Below are positions 43,527 to 51,734 of a DNA stretch of 64,000 nucleotides, piece by piece (the first letter of the stretch is position 1; each line of letters starts with the position of its first letter). The stretch comes from Antarcticibacterium arcticum (GTDB lineage: Bacteria > Bacteroidota > Bacteroidia > Flavobacteriales > Flavobacteriaceae), in the NCBI RefSeq assembly GCF_007993795.1, contig NZ_CP042476.1:496001-560000 (forward strand). Reading direction: 5' to 3'. The notes below the pieces were generated by a model. It worked only from the letters and a program-made list of their open reading frames with translations, was not told where the DNA came from and did not search any database. The translations under genes were made by a program, and so were the position numbers.

Positions 43527-44921
43527 TTAATATGTAACCACAGGTTCATTTTTTGCCATCCATTCGCTCATTCCGCCTGGATATACTTTCACATCTTTTA
43601 CACCGTTGCGGGCAAGTACAGATTCTGCAATTGCAGCCCTTGCACCACTCTGGCAATGTATCACAACATCCTTATTCTTATCAATTTTAGAAATATGATC
43701 CTGAATGGTTCCTACAAAAATATTTTGAGCCCCTTCAATATGGCCTTCCTTAAATTCTGAAGCACCACGCACATCAATTACCTGTACGCCATCTTTATCT
43801 AAATAATCCCTGAATTCATCAATATTGATCACTTCAGTTTTTTCAAGAGAGATCCCCATATCATTCACATTGGAAATATATCCAAGGATATTATCCAGGC
43901 CTATACGCATTAGTTTTCGGGTAAGATCTTCCATTTGTTCATCACTTGCCACAAGAATGAATGATTCCTCATAATTAAGGATCCACCCTGCCCAGGTTGA
44001 AAAGGAGTTATTTCCCTGTATGTGAATAGTATTAGGTATATGTCCCTGAGCGAACTCATTCTTATCCCTGGCGTCTATAACTTTTACCCCTTTATCATAA
44101 GCAGCTTTGAACTCGGCAGGAGAAAGCTTTTTATGTCTGGGAACTGTGGTAAGTAACGGACGGTCTACTTTGTTAAGTTTTTTCATCATAGCAAAATACT
44201 TTGGAGGCTCTGGTTGCCCATCCAGTAAGTAGTCTACAAATCCTTTCTTATTATCCTTATACTGGAAGGCCCAGTTACGTATCAATTCATACCCCACTGT
44301 GGTACTTGGTACTGCGCCAAGGGCTTTGCCACAGGCAGATCCTGCACCGTGCCCCGGCCAAACCTGAAGGTAAGGTGGAAGGTCACTGAATTTTTTAATT
44401 GATTTGTACATATCTTCGGCTCCCTTATCCTGGGTGCCTTTCAATCCCGCTGCTTTTTCCAAAAGATCAGGACGACCTATATCTCCCACAAAAACAAAAT
44501 CTCCCGTAAACACCATCACAGGTTCTTTGGTGGCAGGATTATCTGTCAACAGAAAGCTAATACTTTCCGGAGTGTGTCCGGGAGTATGCATTACTTCCAG
44601 GTTTAGATTTCCCACTTTGATGGAATCTCCATCTTTTAATCCTATATGGTCAAATTCATAGCTCCAGTCCGGTCCACCTTCATCAGAAAGAAACATCTTA
44701 GCACCTGTAACCGCGGCAAGCTCACGGGTTCCTGCAAGAAAATCGGCATGGATATGAGTTTCGGTAACGTGGGTGATGTTCAGGTTATTTTGTTTGGCAA
44801 TATCCAGGTAGGTATCAATGTCGCGCTTTGCATCAATTACAATCGCCTCTCCTGTCTTTTGACATCCTATTACATAGCTGGCCTGGGCCAGGGATTTGTC
44901 ATATACGTGTTGAAAAAACAT
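43527..44921 (-). CDS. Persulfide dioxygenase-rhodanese fusion (ETHE1-like)
   Basis: 464 residues. An MBL domain of ETHE1 type comes first: TETHIHADFLAG (His56, His58, Asp60), HTPGHTPES, FTGDFVFVGDIGRPD and WPGHGAGSACG. Rhodanese domain 1 (about 265-360) has no cysteine in its loop (VASDEQM), so it is catalytically dead. Rhodanese domain 2 has the active loop CQSGAR, Cys423. The fusion oxidises glutathione-type persulfide to sulfite and can transfer sulfane sulfur to make thiosulfate. Cytoplasmic. Driven from palindrome F. Confidence 0.93.
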   Translation of the reverse strand: MFFQHVYDKSLAQASYVIGCQKTGEAIVIDAKRDIDTYLDIAKQNNLNITHVTETHIHADFLAGTRELAAVTGAKMFLSDEGGPDWSYEFDHIGLKDGDSIKVGNLNLEVMHTPGHTPESISFLLTDNPATKEPVMVFTGDFVFVGDIGRPDLLEKAAGLKGTQDKGAEDMYKSIKKFSDLPPYLQVWPGHGAGSACGKALGAVPSTTVGYELIRNWAFQYKDNKKGFVDYLLDGQPEPPKYFAMMKKLNKVDRPLLTTVPRHKKLSPAEFKAAYDKGVKVIDARDKNEFAQGHIPNTIHIQGNNSFSTWAGWILNYEESFILVASDEQMEDLTRKLMRIGLDNILGYISNVNDMGISLEKTEVINIDEFRDYLDKDGVQVIDVRGASEFKEGHIEGAQNIFVGTIQDHISKIDKNKDVVIHCQSGARAAIAESVLARNGVKDVKVYPGGMSEWMAKNEPVVTY

Positions 44922-44964
44922 AATTAGTATTTTTAGTTATTTAATATTTTCGAATTTCCTGAGG

Positions 44965-45009
44965 CAAAAATAATACAGGATTAAAGGTTTTACAGTAACA
45001 TTGGTTACA
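44965..45009 (-). promoter_or_regulatory. Sulfur-island palindrome F plus -7 box (persulfide dioxygenase)
   Basis: AGTAAC-ATTG-GTTACA (44994-45009, centre 45001.5). Perfect box TATTTTTG on the minus strand 44972-44965, 29.5 bp away. Start near 44961, leader about 40 nt. Confidence 0.75.
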
Positions 45010-45085
45010 ATGCTCACCTTATTTGGATATAAATTCATTTTAAGCCTGCAAGATAAAGCCTTTGCTTATTATTTTCCTAAATAGC

Positions 45086-45118
45086 AGGATCCCGCAATTA
45101 TTACAAGCACGGGATCCT
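45086..45118 (-). terminator. Hairpin after the OsmC gene
   Basis: AGGATCCCG (45086-45094) pairs with CGGGATCCT (45110-45118), loop 15 nt. The stem is strong but the U-tract is poor on either strand. Confidence 0.5.
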
Positions 45119-45137
45119 CAAAAATAATTGGTAGGTG

Positions 45138-45587
45138 TTATACAGCTAAAACTTCTTCCACAATTACCTGTGGTTTAAGAATGATCTCTGAAGTTATTGA
45201 ATTAGAAATAAGGCAAGCCCTTTCAGCTTTGATAATGATCTTTTCTGCTTTCTCGCGGTCTGCTTCAAGTGGAATAGTAAGCACCGGTTCAAGCAAAACT
45301 TCGCTCATTAAAAATTTTCCTTCCAGCCGCTCAAGTTTCCCTTTTGCAGGGCAGGACAGGTTTATGAAATTAAGGCTGGAATTTTCTGCAATTGCAAGAA
45401 AAGTAGTCATAAAACAACTGCTTACCGCTGCGGTAAAAAGATGTTCCGGGGACCAGATTCCCGCCATTCCTTTGGGAAATTCGGGGGGAGTGGCAACTTC
45501 TATTGTTTGGTTAAGCTCCGGGGAAGAAATTTCTCCTTTTCTGTCGCTTTTCCAGCTTAGGTCAACGTTATATAAATGTGCATCCAT
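45138..45587 (-). CDS. OsmC-family peroxidase-like protein
   Basis: 149 residues. The two conserved cysteines are in SSCFMTTFLAIAENSS and the NLSCPAKG strand, the OsmC/Ohr pair used for thiol-based peroxide reduction. Cytoplasmic. It follows the small Cys-rich membrane-protein gene by 54 bp, both under palindrome G. In a sulfur island it may detoxify peroxides or act on persulfides (inference). Confidence 0.9.
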   Translation of the reverse strand: MDAHLYNVDLSWKSDRKGEISSPELNQTIEVATPPEFPKGMAGIWSPEHLFTAAVSSCFMTTFLAIAENSSLNFINLSCPAKGKLERLEGKFLMSEVLLEPVLTIPLEADREKAEKIIIKAERACLISNSITSEIILKPQVIVEEVLAV

Positions 45588-45641
45588 TGGTAAAGTATTT
45601 ATTTATTGATCATGATTTTTCAAAATTAGAGGGAAAAAGGA

Positions 45642-45860
45642 TCATATTGTATGATCTTGATCAGGTTCTGTAGCACAGGACCCGTTGGAACAATTCCCTC
45701 CGGCACAGCCAAAGGCAAACAATCCCATTGAACCCAGGTAAGTGCCAATAAGCATTCCAACCCATTCCCCGTTTAAACCTGCCTGTATTCCCATCAAGAG
45801 GCCTATTACTAAAAAGGCCACTCTGGTAAAATTCCAGCCGGTTAATATTCTTTTTTTCAT
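45642..45860 (-). CDS. Small membrane protein with Cys-rich tail
   Basis: 72 residues. Two membrane helices (VAFLVIGLLMGIQAGL and GMLIGTYLGSMGLFAFG), then C-AGGN-C-SNGS-C near the C-terminus, a possible thiol or metal site at the membrane. It resembles the YgaP-type membrane domain in length, but the family is not certain. It is the first gene under palindrome G, before OsmC. Confidence 0.75.
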   Translation of the reverse strand: MKKRILTGWNFTRVAFLVIGLLMGIQAGLNGEWVGMLIGTYLGSMGLFAFGCAGGNCSNGSCATEPDQDHTI

Positions 45861-45877
45861 TTCAGCTAATTGTTTGT

Positions 45878-45922
45878 CAAAAATACTTTATTGCCAAAAC
45901 TGGTACTGTTACAATTGTTACC
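45878..45922 (-). promoter_or_regulatory. Sulfur-island palindrome G plus -7 box
   Basis: TGTTAC-AATT-GTTACC (45907-45922, centre 45914.5), the least symmetric of the eight. The -7 box TATTTTTG (minus strand 45885-45878) is perfect and exactly 29.5 bp away. Start near 45874. Confidence 0.65.
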
Positions 45923-46034
45923 AAATGGTTTGTGGTAAAATTTAAATTTTCAATTTGAAACTCAGTGTAATTTAAGCCCGTTGGAGCAAAAATATCTATT
46001 CAAAATGTTGATTATTAAATAAGTAGAATGTTCC

Positions 46035-46079
46035 TGTAACAAATGTTACAGATATGAACCTTAAAACTCCTTTTCTTTG
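46035..46079 (+). promoter_or_regulatory. Sulfur-island palindrome H plus -7 box (YeeE/YedE)
   Basis: TGTAAC-AAAT-GTTACA (46035-46050, centre 46042.5), perfect arms. TTTCTTTG (46072-46079), one mismatch from TAnnTTTG, at 29.5 bp. Start near 46083, leader about 17 nt. Confidence 0.7.
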
Positions 46080-46099
46080 CAGTTGAAAAAAATAGTTTT

Positions 46100-46657
46100 A
46101 TGGAATGGATTTTAGAGCCGTGGCCCTGGTATGTGGCCGGCCCGTTAATAGCAGGAATTATGTTCTTGCTGCTATTTACAGGTAAGAATTTTGGGATGTC
46201 CTCAAACCTGCGTACTATGTGTACTATAGGAGGAGCAGATAAGGTTGCCGATTTTTTTGATTTCAACTGGAAATCTCAAAAATGGAATCTTGTAGTGGTA
46301 TTGGGAGCAATTATAGGTGGGTTTATTGGTGCCAACCTTTTAAGTACCAGCACAGCTGTTGATATAAATCCAGATACGGTTGAGATTCTTGAAGGCTACG
46401 GATTTGAAAGCGCGGGTGAGGCTTATCTCCCGGCAGAATTGTTTGAGCTTGAAGCTTTGACAGATCCTAAGGCAATAATAATTTTATTAATTGGAGGGAT
46501 ACTTATAGGTTTTGGTGCGCGCTATGCGGGAGGATGTACCTCAGGCCACGCGATCTCGGGGCTTAGCAATTTACAATTACCTTCTCTAATAGCCGTAACC
46601 GGATTTTTTATTGGTGGCCTGGTAATGGTACACCTGCTTTACCCATTAATATTTTAA
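46100..46657 (+). CDS. YeeE/YedE-family thiosulfate transporter, half 1
   Basis: 185 residues, about five membrane helices. The motif GARYAGGCTSGHAISGLSNL holds the conserved Cys that relays thiosulfate in the full-length TsuA/YeeE transporter. The full-length protein is split into two genes here, as often in Bacteroidota; the partner follows after 1 bp. Inner membrane; thiosulfate uptake is the family role. Confidence 0.9.
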   Translation: MEWILEPWPWYVAGPLIAGIMFLLLFTGKNFGMSSNLRTMCTIGGADKVADFFDFNWKSQKWNLVVVLGAIIGGFIGANLLSTSTAVDINPDTVEILEGYGFESAGEAYLPAELFELEALTDPKAIIILLIGGILIGFGARYAGGCTSGHAISGLSNLQLPSLIAVTGFFIGGLVMVHLLYPLIF

Positions 46658-46658
46658 G

Positions 46659-47075
46659 ATGATGAAATTATTGAAATTTTTATTTATAGGTATCATTTTC
46701 GGGATCGTGATGTATAAGAGCGAAGCCGCTTCCTGGTTCAGGATTTTTGAAATGTTCCAGTTCCAGTCCTTCCATATGTATGGCATCATAGGATCTGCCT
46801 TATTTCTGGGAGTTGTTGGGACTTATCTTATTAAAAAGAAAAATTTAAAAGCTATAGATGGAGAACCCATCACCTTTACCCCAAAAGATAAAAGCTTTAG
46901 CCGTTATATGTACGGGGGAGTTATTTTTGGTCTTGGGTGGGCACTGGCAGGGGCTTGTCCGGGTCCTATCTACACCCTCATAGGTGCGGGTTATATTTCA
47001 ATTTTCGTCGTTCTGGCAGGGTCCCTTATTGGCACTTTGCTTTATGGAATCTTCAGGAAGAATTTACCTCATTAA
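46659..47075 (+). CDS. YeeE/YedE-family thiosulfate transporter, half 2
   Basis: 138 residues, four membrane helices. GLGWALAGACPGPIYTLIGAG carries the Cys-Pro motif of the second YeeE repeat. One base separates it from half 1, so translation is coupled and the two should form one channel. A terminator follows directly. Confidence 0.9.
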   Translation: MMKLLKFLFIGIIFGIVMYKSEAASWFRIFEMFQFQSFHMYGIIGSALFLGVVGTYLIKKKNLKAIDGEPITFTPKDKSFSRYMYGGVIFGLGWALAGACPGPIYTLIGAGYISIFVVLAGSLIGTLLYGIFRKNLPH

Positions 47076-47096
47076 TTACAACCTCAAATTATATTT

Positions 47097-47123
47097 AAAA
47101 GCACCCGCAAGGGTGCTTTTTTT
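47097..47123. terminator. Bidirectional intrinsic terminator
   Basis: Stem AAAAGCACCC/GGGTGCTTTT (47097-47106 with 47111-47120), loop GCAA, T7 on the right, A-run on the left. It separates the YeeE operon from the convergent DUF1801 gene. Confidence 0.85.
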
Positions 47124-47135
47124 ATAACAAAAAGA

Positions 47136-47591
47136 TCAGGGTTTTGTAACCCCTTCATATTTGGCGATCCATTCCCCGGGGGTCATTTTTTTACAAAGTT
47201 CCCCTATAAGTTCAAGTGGAATATCATTGGTTTTTTTAAAACGAATACAGCTTTTCCCCATATCTGGTTTTGATTTGCAATATTTGGGATATTCTTCCTG
47301 AAACCAATCCAGCAGTTTATCATCGGCATATAAACCCATATGGTAAAGGCCTATAAAGTTCTTTTGAGACGCGATATTTAAAAAAGGTAAGGGCATGCTG
47401 GGATCGCAATGATATCCCGCGGGATAATTGCTGTGTGGTATTACATAACCTATCATTCCGTAATTCATGGTCTCCTCAAAACCCGGGGGTAAGTTAGTTA
47501 GGATAGTTTGCCTCAATTGAGCCATTGCTTCCCGCCGGTCTTCAGGAATTTTAGAAATATAATCCTCGGGAGAATTGGCATCTATCTTCAT
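47136..47591 (-). CDS. DUF1801-domain protein
   Basis: 151 residues. REAMAQLRQTILTNLPPGFEETMNYGMIGY and a Lys/Arg-rich CIRFKKTNDIP segment are typical of DUF1801 (YdhG-like) small soluble proteins, which adopt an iron-chaperone-like fold. No signal peptide. Alone between the sulfur island and the TldD genes. Biological role not established. Confidence 0.85.
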   Translation of the reverse strand: MKIDANSPEDYISKIPEDRREAMAQLRQTILTNLPPGFEETMNYGMIGYVIPHSNYPAGYHCDPSMPLPFLNIASQKNFIGLYHMGLYADDKLLDWFQEEYPKYCKSKPDMGKSCIRFKKTNDIPLELIGELCKKMTPGEWIAKYEGVTKP

Positions 47592-47951
47592 AAACAGCTA
47601 ATATTATGTTCTTTAAATGTACATCAGGTAATTGAATAATTGAATATCAAACAATTAAAAAAACGCTTGAATAATGTTTTTCTTGCCTCGGTATGTAATT
47701 AAGTTGAAATTGAGGAATGGCGCTCTCTGAATTGCCTCACTTACGGAAATTCCCAATTTTGAGAAATTCAGGGGATTTTCGAATTATTTTATTATTTTAG
47801 GTTTTTATTAAGATTATAGGCTCCTCCCTAACTTAAACATTGTCCCAATATTTAATTTTAGGATAATTATTCAGGATAGGTATCCACATACCATCGTGGT
47901 GCAGGCTCTTTTTATTATGTATTCATTTAATCAAATAACAGCATATCTTTT
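47592..47951. other. Intergenic region between divergent genes
   Basis: AT-rich with no credible ORF. It must hold the promoters of the DUF1801 gene and the TldD operon, but no clear TAnnTTTG box or regulatory palindrome is recognised. Confidence 0.5.
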
Positions 47952-49592
47952 ATGGAAAGAAGAAAATTTGTTCAATTAGCAGGTTTAGGCGCCGGTGTAA
48001 TGATGATGCCTTCCCTTCTGCTGGGAAATAATATTCCGGTAGAAGCAATGCTGGACCCAGGAATGGACGTTGCCGTCAAAAAAAGACTGGCAGATGTTGC
48101 CCTTAATACTGCAAGATCCCTAGGAGCCTCCTATGCCGATGCAAGAATTGGCCGCTACCTCAATCAGTTTATTTCAACCCGGGAAGACAAGGTGCAAAAT
48201 GTAGTGAATACAGAATCGTTTGGAATAGGTATTCGCGTGATAGCCAATGGCACCTGGGGTTTCGCTTCAACCAATGATGTGACCGAGGAGGGAATAAAAA
48301 AAGCCACCAACCAGGCCGTAGCCATTGCAAAGGCAAATGCTATTATCCAGAAGGAGCCGGTTAAACTTGCCCCGGTAGAATCTTATGGAGAAGTTTCCTG
48401 GAAAACTCCAATTAAAAAAGACTTCAAGGAAGTTCCTGTTTCTCAAAAAGTAGAATTGCTGCTCAAAGCCAATGCTGCAGCTATGGACAATGGAGCTAAT
48501 TTTGTAAACTCTAACCTGTTCATGGTAAATGAACAGAAATATTTTGCTTCTACAGAAGGTTCTTATATAGACCAGGATATTCACCGTATCTGGCCAACAT
48601 TTGGAGTAACAGCCATAGACCGGGCGGCCAATAAGTTCAAATCCCGTGATGCCCTAAGCGCTCCAATGGGAATGGGGTACGAATATCTTGACGGTCTTGC
48701 TTCAGAAAAACTTGAAGGCCCAAACGGACTTACTTTATACCGAAATTCCTATGATATTGTGGAGGATGCAACCCTGGCTGCCAAACAGGCGAAGGAAATG
48801 CTGAAGGCCAAATCTGTAGAACCGGGCAAATATGACCTGGTACTGGAACCAAACCATTTAGGATTGACAATTCACGAATCTGTAGGGCATCCTCTGGAAC
48901 TTGACCGCGTTCTTGGTTATGAGGCCAATTATGCAGGAACCAGTTTTGCCACGCTTGATAAATGGAGAAGTGGTGACTTTAAATATGGTAGTGATATTGT
49001 AAATCTCGTGGCAGATAAAACCCAGCCGGGCTCTCTGGCCGGGGTGGGATATGATGATGAAGGGGTGAAAACAAAACAATGGGACCTTGTGCGCAATGGA
49101 GTGCTTAAAAACTACCAGGCCATAAGAGACCAGGTACATATGATAGACCAGAATGAATCTCATGGATGCTGTTATGCCCAAAGCTGGAACGATGTTCAGT
49201 TTCAACGTATGCCAAACGTTTCCTTAGAACCGGGCAAAGACAAATACTCAATTCATGAAATGATCAAGGATGTAGAGAAAGGGATCTATATTGCAGGAAG
49301 AGGTTCTTACTCTATAGATCAACAACGCTATAACTTCCAGTTTGGAGGTACGGTTTTCTTTGAGATAAAAAATGGTGAGATAGTAGGTATGCTGGATGAT
49401 GTTGCTTACCAGTCCAATACCCAGGAATTCTGGAATTCCTGTACAAAGATCTGTGATGAGGGAGATTACCGTATGTTCGGATCCTTCTTTGACGGGAAAG
49501 GCCAGCCTTCACAGGTGAGTGCCGTTTCTCATGGAAGCTCCACTACCAGGTTTGATGGTGTAAATGTGATCAACACAGGCCGAAGCGTTTAA
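47952..49592 (+). CDS. TldD-family metalloprotease with exported N-terminus
   Basis: 546 residues. The N-terminus MERRKFVQLAGLGAG looks like a Tat or SPI signal (RR then a hydrophobic run), which is unlike cytoplasmic E. coli TldD. The zinc motif HESVGH lies near residue 307 (HExxxH), followed by LELDRVLGYEAN. Together with the PmbA/TldE-like protein 30 bp downstream it should form the TldD/E heterodimer that trims unfolded peptides. If exported, the complex acts in the periplasm. Confidence 0.9.
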   Translation: MERRKFVQLAGLGAGVMMMPSLLLGNNIPVEAMLDPGMDVAVKKRLADVALNTARSLGASYADARIGRYLNQFISTREDKVQNVVNTESFGIGIRVIANGTWGFASTNDVTEEGIKKATNQAVAIAKANAIIQKEPVKLAPVESYGEVSWKTPIKKDFKEVPVSQKVELLLKANAAAMDNGANFVNSNLFMVNEQKYFASTEGSYIDQDIHRIWPTFGVTAIDRAANKFKSRDALSAPMGMGYEYLDGLASEKLEGPNGLTLYRNSYDIVEDATLAAKQAKEMLKAKSVEPGKYDLVLEPNHLGLTIHESVGHPLELDRVLGYEANYAGTSFATLDKWRSGDFKYGSDIVNLVADKTQPGSLAGVGYDDEGVKTKQWDLVRNGVLKNYQAIRDQVHMIDQNESHGCCYAQSWNDVQFQRMPNVSLEPGKDKYSIHEMIKDVEKGIYIAGRGSYSIDQQRYNFQFGGTVFFEIKNGEIVGMLDDVAYQSNTQEFWNSCTKICDEGDYRMFGSFFDGKGQPSQVSAVSHGSSTTRFDGVNVINTGRSV

Positions 49593-49622
49593 TAATTGTT
49601 TCACTAAAATCTTAAAATTACA

Positions 49623-50936
49623 ATGGCAATATATACAAAAGAAGAAGCAAGAAGGATCATGGAAAAAGCCCTGAGCTTTTCCACAGCCGATGCCTGCGAG
49701 ATCTCCCTGGGGGGTAGCGAAAGCGGGAACATTCGCTACGCACGGAACACAGTTTCCACTTCCGGATACCGGTCTAATCAAAATTTAGCTGTTACTTCCA
49801 GCTTCGGAAAAAAATCGGGTTCAGCCACAATTGATGAATTTGATGATGCTTCCCTTCAAAAAGTAGTGGAAAGAGCTGAAGAACTGGCAAAACTCTCTCC
49901 TGAAAATCCTGAATTTATGGAGCCCCTGGGGCCTCAAACCTATGATGAGTCTGCAAGTTTTATTGAAGCTACAGCCAATATCACCCCCGAATACCGTGCA
50001 CAGGTAGCGGCAAGTAGTATTAACCCTGCAGATGCAAAGGATGTTACTGCAGCAGGATTTTTAAATGATTCAGCCGGCTTCAGAGCTATTCTTAACTCCA
50101 GCGGACTTTTTGCTTACAACAAAGAAACAAATGTAGATTTTACCGTGACTATGCGTACCAATGATGGTACGGGGTCCGGTTGGGTCACAAGAGATTATAA
50201 CGATATTTCAAAATTCGACGCAGCTGCAGCCTCCAAGATTGCTATAGATAAAGCTGTGATGTCCCGCGAAGCTAGAGCGATTGAACCCGGGAAATATACC
50301 GTGATCCTGGAACCTGCAGCTTCAGTAGACCTGTTGCGTAACATGAGGAGTTCTTTCAACGCCCGTACTGCAGATGAAGGCCGAAGTTTTATGTCTAAAG
50401 ACGGCGGTACAAAATTGGGCCAAAAGATCGTTGACGAACGTGTGAATATATGGAGTGATCCTTTGCATCCGGAAGTTCCCACTTCAACATGGAATGGGGA
50501 GGGGATGCCTTTAAAGAAAACATCCTGGATCGAGAAAGGAGTAGTAAAAAACCTTGCTTACAGCCGTTACTGGGCCGGGCAAAAAGGGGTAGAGGCGGTG
50601 CCTTTTCCTCCAAATCTTATTATGGAAGGCGGAAGTGCTTCCCTGCAAGATCTTATTAAAGGAACCAAAAAAGGTATCCTGGTAACCCGGTTGTGGTATA
50701 TTCGAGGGGTAGATCCTCAAACACTCTTATACACAGGCCTTACCAGAGATGGAACTTTCTATATTGAAAACGGTGAAATAAGATATCCGGTAAAGAATTT
50801 CAGATTTAATGAAAGTCCTATTATCATGCTTAACAATCTGGAAGCCCTTGGCCAGCAGGTAAGAATAGATGGAAATCTTATCCCTTATATGAAAATACGT
50901 GATTTCACTTTTACCAGTTTATCTGACGCTGTATAA
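49623..50936 (+). CDS. PmbA/TldE-family protein
   Basis: 437 residues, no signal peptide visible. N-terminal YTKEEARRIMEKALSFSTADACEI and the C-terminal barrel (EPAASVDLLRNMRSSFNART) are family-typical. It lacks HExxxH, as expected for the non-catalytic TldE partner. Its apparent cytoplasmic location conflicts with the signal-like N-terminus of the TldD partner. A terminator follows. Confidence 0.88.
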   Translation: MAIYTKEEARRIMEKALSFSTADACEISLGGSESGNIRYARNTVSTSGYRSNQNLAVTSSFGKKSGSATIDEFDDASLQKVVERAEELAKLSPENPEFMEPLGPQTYDESASFIEATANITPEYRAQVAASSINPADAKDVTAAGFLNDSAGFRAILNSSGLFAYNKETNVDFTVTMRTNDGTGSGWVTRDYNDISKFDAAAASKIAIDKAVMSREARAIEPGKYTVILEPAASVDLLRNMRSSFNARTADEGRSFMSKDGGTKLGQKIVDERVNIWSDPLHPEVPTSTWNGEGMPLKKTSWIEKGVVKNLAYSRYWAGQKGVEAVPFPPNLIMEGGSASLQDLIKGTKKGILVTRLWYIRGVDPQTLLYTGLTRDGTFYIENGEIRYPVKNFRFNESPIIMLNNLEALGQQVRIDGNLIPYMKIRDFTFTSLSDAV

Positions 50937-50953
50937 TTGATATAAAATAATCT

Positions 50954-50992
50954 AAACTGGTTGTGGTATTAATTCCTGCAACCAGTTTTTTA
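50954..50992 (+). terminator. Intrinsic terminator after the TldD/PmbA pair
   Basis: AAACTGGTTG (50954-50963) pairs with CAACCAGTTT (50979-50988), followed by TTTTAATTTTT-like sequence. It separates the protease pair from the DUF4159-MoxR operon. Confidence 0.75.
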
Positions 50993-51105
50993 ATTTTTGC
51001 ACCGGCGGGGTTATAATTCATCTGTACGATTGTAAAAACTTAAATCAATATCCAACCAACCAAGAACTATAAAACCAGAAACCACTCACTACTCACTACT
51101 ATTAA

Positions 51106-51723
51106 ATGAGCAAATTCTTTTTCACTAGGCTTCAATATGAATCAGGGGACTGGGATGTGGATCAAAGAATGCCCTCCAACCTCCTTAATTCCCTTGTGGA
51201 ATATACCACGCTGGATGTAGAGAAAACCGAGAATATCATTCCGTTAAGCAGTGAGGAGATCTTTAAATGCCCGTTCTGTTATATCTCCGGCCATAAACTG
51301 GTAGAATTTACCGCTGCGGAAAAAGCAAACTTTAAAAAGTACATAACCAATGGAGGTTTTGTTTTTGCCGATGACTGCAACCACGATATTGATGGCCTAT
51401 TCGCCAAATCTTTTGAACGCCAGATGGAGGAAATATTTGGTGTTGGCCAATTAAAAAAGATCCCCAATAATCATGAGCTTTACAATGTTTTTTTTGAATT
51501 TGAGAACGGTCCTCCTACTACCTCCCAGGAACTAAACGGCTGGGGAGATGATCTAGTTCACGATTATTTAAAGTCAATTGAGGTCAATGGCAGGATAGGG
51601 GTACTTTACAGCAATAAGGACTATGGATGTGAGTGGGATTATGATTTCAGGAACAAACGATTTTATAAAATAGATAACACCCGCTTTGGGGTGAACATAG
51701 TGATGTATGCACTTACATCATAA
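51106..51723 (+). CDS. DUF4159-domain protein
   Basis: 205 residues. FFFTRLQYESGDWDVDQRMP opens the domain, with IFKCPFCYISGH and GGFVFADDCNHDIDGLF, a glutamine-amidotransferase-like fold without the catalytic triad. No signal peptide is visible. First gene of a compact operon with MoxR, DUF58, BatA, DUF4175 and a large membrane protein, the standard Bacteroidota order. Function unknown. Confidence 0.88.
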   Translation: MSKFFFTRLQYESGDWDVDQRMPSNLLNSLVEYTTLDVEKTENIIPLSSEEIFKCPFCYISGHKLVEFTAAEKANFKKYITNGGFVFADDCNHDIDGLFAKSFERQMEEIFGVGQLKKIPNNHELYNVFFEFENGPPTTSQELNGWGDDLVHDYLKSIEVNGRIGVLYSNKDYGCEWDYDFRNKRFYKIDNTRFGVNIVMYALTS

Positions 51724-51734
51724 AAAGGAAACAT

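Noticed and set aside
43531..43546. TGTAACCACAGGTTCA resembles the sulfur palindrome
   Set aside because: It lies in the coding end of the persulfide dioxygenase gene, has a poor right half and no -7 box at 29.5 bp.
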